This document shows positions 5,816 to 8,962 of a stretch of DNA of 8,962 nt, one piece after another. Origin of the DNA: an uncultured Streptococcus sp. (GTDB taxonomy: Bacteria > Bacillota > Bacilli > Lactobacillales > Streptococcaceae); contig NZ_CALTUR010000078.1 of the NCBI RefSeq assembly GCF_943912555.1, positions 1 through 8,962 on the forward strand, given 5' to 3'. Under the pieces are notes generated by a model. It ran no database searches. It saw nothing but the letters and a program-made list of their open reading frames with translations, and was not told the origin of the DNA. The position numbers and the translations under genes are program-made. Each line of letters starts with the position of its first letter. Within the stretch, counting starts at the first letter, position 1.

Positions 5816-6559
5816 ATGCAGCAGTATTTTGTAAAGGGTAATGCTATCTCTCCTGTCATCATCGAGGACAAGGAAACCAGCAAGCATATGTTTCAGGTTA
5901 TGCGCTTGAAAGAAGATGATGAGGTTACTTTGGTCTTTGATGATGGAATTAAGCGCTTGGCGCGTGTGCTGGATGTGGAAGCTCGTCAGTTTGAATTGGT
6001 AGAAGAACTAGATGACAATGTGGAACTGCCAGTCCAAGTGACCATTGCATCCGGCTTTCCCAAAGGGGACAAGCTGGAGTTTATCACTCAAAAAGTAACC
6101 GAGCTCGGAGCCAGCCAAATCTGGGCCTTTCCTGCCGACTGGTCCGTTGCCAAGTGGGATGGCAAGAAATTGGGTAAAAAGGTTGAAAAACTAGAAAAAA
6201 TTGCCCTTGGAGCAGCAGAACAAAGCAAGCGTAATCTGGTCCCAAATATTCAGCTTTTCGAGAAAAAATCAGACTTTCTAGCCCAACTTGACCAGTTTGA
6301 CCGCGTCGTAGTGGCTTATGAAGAGTCGGCCAAAGAAGGAGAAGCCGCTGCACTTTTACAGGCGGTTTCTGGTCTTGAAAAAGGAGCCAAACTGCTCTTT
6401 ATCTTTGGTCCAGAGGGCGGTCTGTCACCTGCAGAAATTGAGAGTTTCGAAGCTAAGGGAGCAGTCTTGGCAGGTCTTGGTCCTCGCATTTTGCGAGCAG
6501 AAACAGCACCGTTTTACGCCTTATCAGCCCTTAGTGTTTTATTAGAATTAGAGAAATAA
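5816..6559 (+). CDS. rsmE: 16S rRNA (uracil(1498)-N(3))-methyltransferase
   Basis: RsmE is a SPOUT-class, trefoil-knot methyltransferase that makes m3U1498 in helix 44 of 16S rRNA at the decoding region. From the ATG at 5816 it is 247 residues, the usual length. That ATG has GGAGG (5806-5810) five bases upstream; an in-frame TTG at 5804 would place the ribosome binding site inside the coding region, so I reject it. The N-terminal part (1-70) is the PUA-like RNA-binding domain. The catalytic part shows FPKGDKLEFITQKVTELG (81-98), AAEQSKR (133-139), FGPEGGLSPAEIE (197-209) and LGPRILRAETA (221-231), the SAM-binding knot. One base separates its ATG from the prmA stop, and the coupling fits two ribosome-modifying enzymes made together. 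Confidence 0.96.
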   Translation: MQQYFVKGNAISPVIIEDKETSKHMFQVMRLKEDDEVTLVFDDGIKRLARVLDVEARQFELVEELDDNVELPVQVTIASGFPKGDKLEFITQKVTELGASQIWAFPADWSVAKWDGKKLGKKVEKLEKIALGAAEQSKRNLVPNIQLFEKKSDFLAQLDQFDRVVVAYEESAKEGEAAALLQAVSGLEKGAKLLFIFGPEGGLSPAEIESFEAKGAVLAGLGPRILRAETAPFYALSALSVLLELEK

Positions 6560-6569
6560 GAGGAAGAAA

Positions 6570-8366
6570 ATGGAACAAAAACATCGTTCAGAATTTCCAG
6601 AGAAGGAACTTTGGGATTTAACAGCCCTATACCAAGACCGTGAGGATTTCTTACGTGCGATCGAGAAGGCTCGTGAAGACATCAACCAATTTAGCCGTGA
6701 CTACAAGGGCAATCTTCATACTTTTGAGGATTTTGAAAAGGCCTTTGGGGAATTGGAACAAATCTACATTCAGATGAGCCATATTGGTAACTATGGATTT
6801 ATGCCGCAGACGACAGACTATAGCAATGACGAATTTGCTAATATCGCCCAAGCTGGGATGGAATTTGAAACAGACGCCAGCGTAGCTCTGACCTTCTTTG
6901 ACGATGCCTTGGTGGAAGCTGATGAGGAAGTCTTAGACCGTTTGGGTAAATTGCCACGTTTAACAGCTGCCATTCGTCAGGCCAAAATCAAAAAAGCACA
7001 CTACCTAGGGGCTGATGTGGAGAAGGCCCTGACCAATCTCGGTGAAGTTTTCTACAGTCCGCAGGATATTTATACTAAAATGCGAGCTGGGGATTTTGAA
7101 ATGGCTGACTTTGAAGCTCATGGTAAGACCTACAAAAACAGCTTTGTGACTTATGAGAATTTCTACCAAAATCATGAGGATGCTGAGGTTCGTGAGAAAT
7201 CTTTCCGTTCTTTTTCGGAAGGACTTCGTAAGCACCAAAATACGGCTGCAGCAGCCTATCTAGCCCAAGTCAAGTCTGAAAAACTACTGGCAGATATGAA
7301 GGGTTACGACTCAGTCTTTGATTATCTTCTAGCTGAGCAAGAAGTGGACCGTGCTATGTTTGATCGTCAGATTGATCTCATCATGAAGGACTTTGCACCA
7401 GTTGCTCAGATATACCTCAAGCATGTTGCCAAGGTAAATGGTCTTGAAAAGATGACCTTTGCAGACTGGAAATTGGACTTGGATAGCGCTCTTAATCCTG
7501 AAGTGACTATTGACGACGCCTATGATTTGGTCATGAAGTCAGTAGAACCTTTGGGGCAAGAATATTGTCAGGAAGTTGCTCGCTATCAAGAAGAGCGCTG
7601 GGTGGACTTTGCTGCCAATAGTGGCAAGGATTCTGGTGGCTATGCAGCGGACCCATATCGCGTGCATCCTTATGTTCTCATGAGCTGGACAGGCCGTTTG
7701 AGCGATGTCTATACTTTGATTCATGAAATCGGGCATTCTGGTCAATTCATCTTTTCAGATAATCATCAAAGCTACTTTAATGCCCACATGTCGACCTACT
7801 ATGTTGAAGCGCCGTCAACTTTCAATGAATTGCTTCTTAGTGATTACTTGGAGCACCAATCTGATGACCCACGTCAAAAACGCTTCGCTCTGGCTCACCG
7901 CTTGACAGACACCTACTTCCATAACTTTATTACCCACCTCTTGGAAGCAGCCTTCCAGCGTAAGGTGTATACATTGATTGAAGAAGGGGAGACCTTTGGA
8001 GCAAGTAAGCTCAACAGCATTATGAAGGAAGTCTTGACAGACTTCTGGGGAGATGCCATTGAAATTGACGATGATGCAGCTTTGACTTGGATGCGCCAAG
8101 CTCACTACTACATGGGCTTGTATAGCTACACCTACTCAGCAGGACTAGTCATCTCGACTGCGGGTTACCTTCATCTGAAACATTCAGAAACTGGAGCTGA
8201 AGATTGGCTCAATCTCCTCAAATCAGGTGGTAGCAAGACACCGCTTGAGTCAGCCATGATTATCGGAGCCGATATTTCAACAGACAAACCACTCCGTGAT
8301 ACAATCCAATTCTTGTCTGATACGGTTAATCAGATTATCGCCTACAGTGCCCAGTTGGGAGAGTAA
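6570..8366 (+). CDS. pepF: Oligoendopeptidase F, M3 family
   Basis: PepF is a cytoplasmic zinc metallopeptidase of family M3 that cleaves oligopeptides of roughly 7-17 residues, a step in using imported peptides and in peptide turnover; the related streptococcal PepB acts similarly. The 598 residues are family length. The zinc site is HEIGH (385-389), with the third ligand probably E413 in YYVEAPSTFNE (410-420), the usual M3B spacing. Other M3B landmarks are SGGYAADPYRVHPYVLMSW (355-373) before the zinc motif and HYYMGLYSYTYSAG (about 511-525) near the C terminus, where His and Tyr residues line the active site. The N-terminal half is the helical lobe that covers the cleft. No signal peptide. 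AGAGGAAG lies just before the ATG, ten bases after the rsmE stop. It is the last gene of the operon, ahead of the terminator at 8405-8461. Confidence 0.95.
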   Translation: MEQKHRSEFPEKELWDLTALYQDREDFLRAIEKAREDINQFSRDYKGNLHTFEDFEKAFGELEQIYIQMSHIGNYGFMPQTTDYSNDEFANIAQAGMEFETDASVALTFFDDALVEADEEVLDRLGKLPRLTAAIRQAKIKKAHYLGADVEKALTNLGEVFYSPQDIYTKMRAGDFEMADFEAHGKTYKNSFVTYENFYQNHEDAEVREKSFRSFSEGLRKHQNTAAAAYLAQVKSEKLLADMKGYDSVFDYLLAEQEVDRAMFDRQIDLIMKDFAPVAQIYLKHVAKVNGLEKMTFADWKLDLDSALNPEVTIDDAYDLVMKSVEPLGQEYCQEVARYQEERWVDFAANSGKDSGGYAADPYRVHPYVLMSWTGRLSDVYTLIHEIGHSGQFIFSDNHQSYFNAHMSTYYVEAPSTFNELLLSDYLEHQSDDPRQKRFALAHRLTDTYFHNFITHLLEAAFQRKVYTLIEEGETFGASKLNSIMKEVLTDFWGDAIEIDDDAALTWMRQAHYYMGLYSYTYSAGLVISTAGYLHLKHSETGAEDWLNLLKSGGSKTPLESAMIIGADISTDKPLRDTIQFLSDTVNQIIAYSAQLGE

Positions 8367-8371
8367 ATTAA

Positions 8372-8530
8372 AAGAGTCTGGGACAAAAGTCTAACCTTAA
8401 ATATAAAAAGCGAACAAAACGAGTTATCTGACACTCAGAATTCTGTCTTGTTCGCTTTTTTCTAATCTATCGATTTTAAAAATTTATAATAAAGAATTCC
8501 TGAAATCAAAATTTTTTGTCCTGGCCTCTT
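8372..8530. repeat. Imperfect long-range inverted repeat enclosing the terminator
   Basis: AAGAGTCTGGGACAAAA (8372-8388) and the complement of 8514-8530 (AAGAGGCCAGGACAAAA) agree at 14 of 17 positions; as RNA two mismatches become G-U, leaving 16 of 17 paired. The 159-bp unit fills almost all of the space between the convergent genes and encloses the terminator at 8405-8461. It also holds AGAATTC twice (8437-8443, 8493-8499). This layout resembles the small palindromic intergenic elements common in pneumococci and relatives (RUP, SPRITE types), but I cannot assign it to a named family. It has no coding capacity. Confidence 0.5.
8405..8461 (+). terminator. Bidirectional intrinsic terminator between pepF and the SnoaL-like gene
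   Basis: A perfect 13-bp stem pairs AAAAAGCGAACAA (8405-8417) with TTGTTCGCTTTTT (8448-8460) and continues into TTTTTT on the plus strand. Read on the minus strand the stem also ends in TTTTT, so it can stop both convergent transcripts. The 30-base loop is unusually long for a simple terminator and contains the 10-bp palindrome CAGAATTCTG (8436-8445). Confidence 0.85.
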
Positions 8531-8533
8531 AAA

Positions 8534-8923
8534 TTATCCCCAAAAGCTATCTTCTTCAGCTTGATCTGAAGAGAAGAGCCAAACTTCTTTGATTTTTCCG
8601 TCTTCAATACGGAAGAGGTCAATTCCGTTCATATTGAGTTCAGTACCATCAGCACGTGTTCCAAGAAAAGTAACATTGGCTGCGATTAAATCCTTATTGT
8701 CAGAGACCCAATTTGTTATCACCTTAAAGGTTCCATTAGTTTTCTCAGCAAATGTAGCTAGGTGAGGTCCTAGCTTGTCCTTACCAACAACTGAACCAGA
8801 TATACTATGATTACCAGGTTGATGCCAGACAATATCGTCTGCCATCGTTTCAAAGACACCAGGAAAGTCACCAGCAATTAAAGCTTGGTTATAAGCATTG
8901 AAAATTTCTAAGTTTGTTGACAT
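8534..8923 (-). CDS. SnoaL/NTF2-like domain protein
   Basis: The 129-residue protein belongs to the NTF2-like/SnoaL superfamily of small alpha+beta barrels, often annotated as ketosteroid isomerase-related. Visible hallmarks are the N-terminal helix region EIFNAYNQALIAGDFPGVFETMADDIVWHQPG (residues 6-37 by position), the conserved G-K/D after a short strand (SGSVVGKDKL, about 42-51), and the C-terminal strands GIDLFRIEDGKIKEVWLF (100-117). Members include isomerases, hydratases, lyases and non-enzymatic proteins, so no reaction can be assigned. It is cytoplasmic, with no signal or membrane segment. The ATG has GGAG seven bases upstream and its own extended -10 promoter about 30 bases away. 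It is convergent with pepF and shares its terminator, so it is a separate transcription unit. Intact; lacks any recognisable partner gene in view. Confidence 0.8.
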   Translation of the reverse strand: MSTNLEIFNAYNQALIAGDFPGVFETMADDIVWHQPGNHSISGSVVGKDKLGPHLATFAEKTNGTFKVITNWVSDNKDLIAANVTFLGTRADGTELNMNGIDLFRIEDGKIKEVWLFSSDQAEEDSFWG

Positions 8924-8952
8924 ATCTATTCTCCATTTCTTTTTATGATATA

Positions 8953-8961
8953 ATTGTAACA
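8953..8961 (-). promoter_or_regulatory. Extended -10 promoter of the SnoaL-like gene
   Basis: On the minus strand TGTTACAAT (8961-8953) is a TGn-extended -10 with hexamer TACAAT (5/6 match). The predicted start is near 8946, leaving a leader of about 23 bases that holds the GGAG ribosome binding site. Any -35 element lies beyond the window. Confidence 0.55.
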
Positions 8962-8962
8962 G

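Noticed and set aside
1..8962. CRISPR array, transposase, phage or toxin-antitoxin genes
   Set aside because: I saw no regularly spaced direct repeats, no insertion-sequence coding region and no small paired genes; every long open frame is accounted for by the listed genes or is their shadow.

Overview
The window looks like chromosomal DNA of a viridans/mitis-group Streptococcus (S. pneumoniae, S. mitis, S. oralis or a close relative). This rests on the gene content (a DUF3013 protein of Lactobacillales, RarA, PrmA-RsmE, a PepF oligopeptidase), low to moderate G+C, strong AGGAG-type ribosome binding sites and several TGn-extended -10 promoters. The species cannot be fixed from this stretch.

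Layout. Bases 1-240 hold no gene. They carry a minus-strand intrinsic terminator (35-63), a nested inverted repeat (82-136) and the terminator of the tRNA unit (199-225). On the minus strand follow tRNA-Lys(CTT) (241-313), a 6S RNA (about 318-514) recognised by its paired arms, the 6S promoter (521-548) and rarA (578-1849). A short intergenic region (1850-1964) has two overlapping divergent extended -10 promoters. From there a tightly packed plus-strand cluster runs to 8366: a DUF3013 protein, an M50-like membrane metallopeptidase, a Nudix hydrolase, a GIY-YIG/DUF4357 protein, prmA, rsmE and pepF. Gaps between these genes are 1-18 bases or nil, and most ribosome binding sites lie in or at the end of the preceding gene, so one operon is likely. 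The cluster ends at a strong bidirectional terminator (8405-8461) inside a larger imperfect inverted repeat (8372-8530). A convergent minus-strand gene for a SnoaL/NTF2-like protein (8534-8923), with its own promoter at the right edge, closes the window.

How the genes fit together. Two cluster genes act on the ribosome: PrmA methylates protein L11 and RsmE methylates 16S rRNA. PepF degrades oligopeptides. On the other strand RarA works at stalled replication forks, 6S RNA tunes the housekeeping RNA polymerase, and the tRNA reads AAG lysine codons. The Nudix, M50-like, DUF3013 and GIY-YIG genes have no certain role.

I see no convincing new multi-gene system: no CRISPR array, transposase, phage gene or recognisable toxin-antitoxin pair. 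The items most worth checking are the 6S/tRNA tandem unit, the AT-rich GIY-YIG/DUF4357 gene inside a housekeeping operon, the M50-like protein with an uncharacterised C-terminal half, and the palindromic element between the convergent genes.
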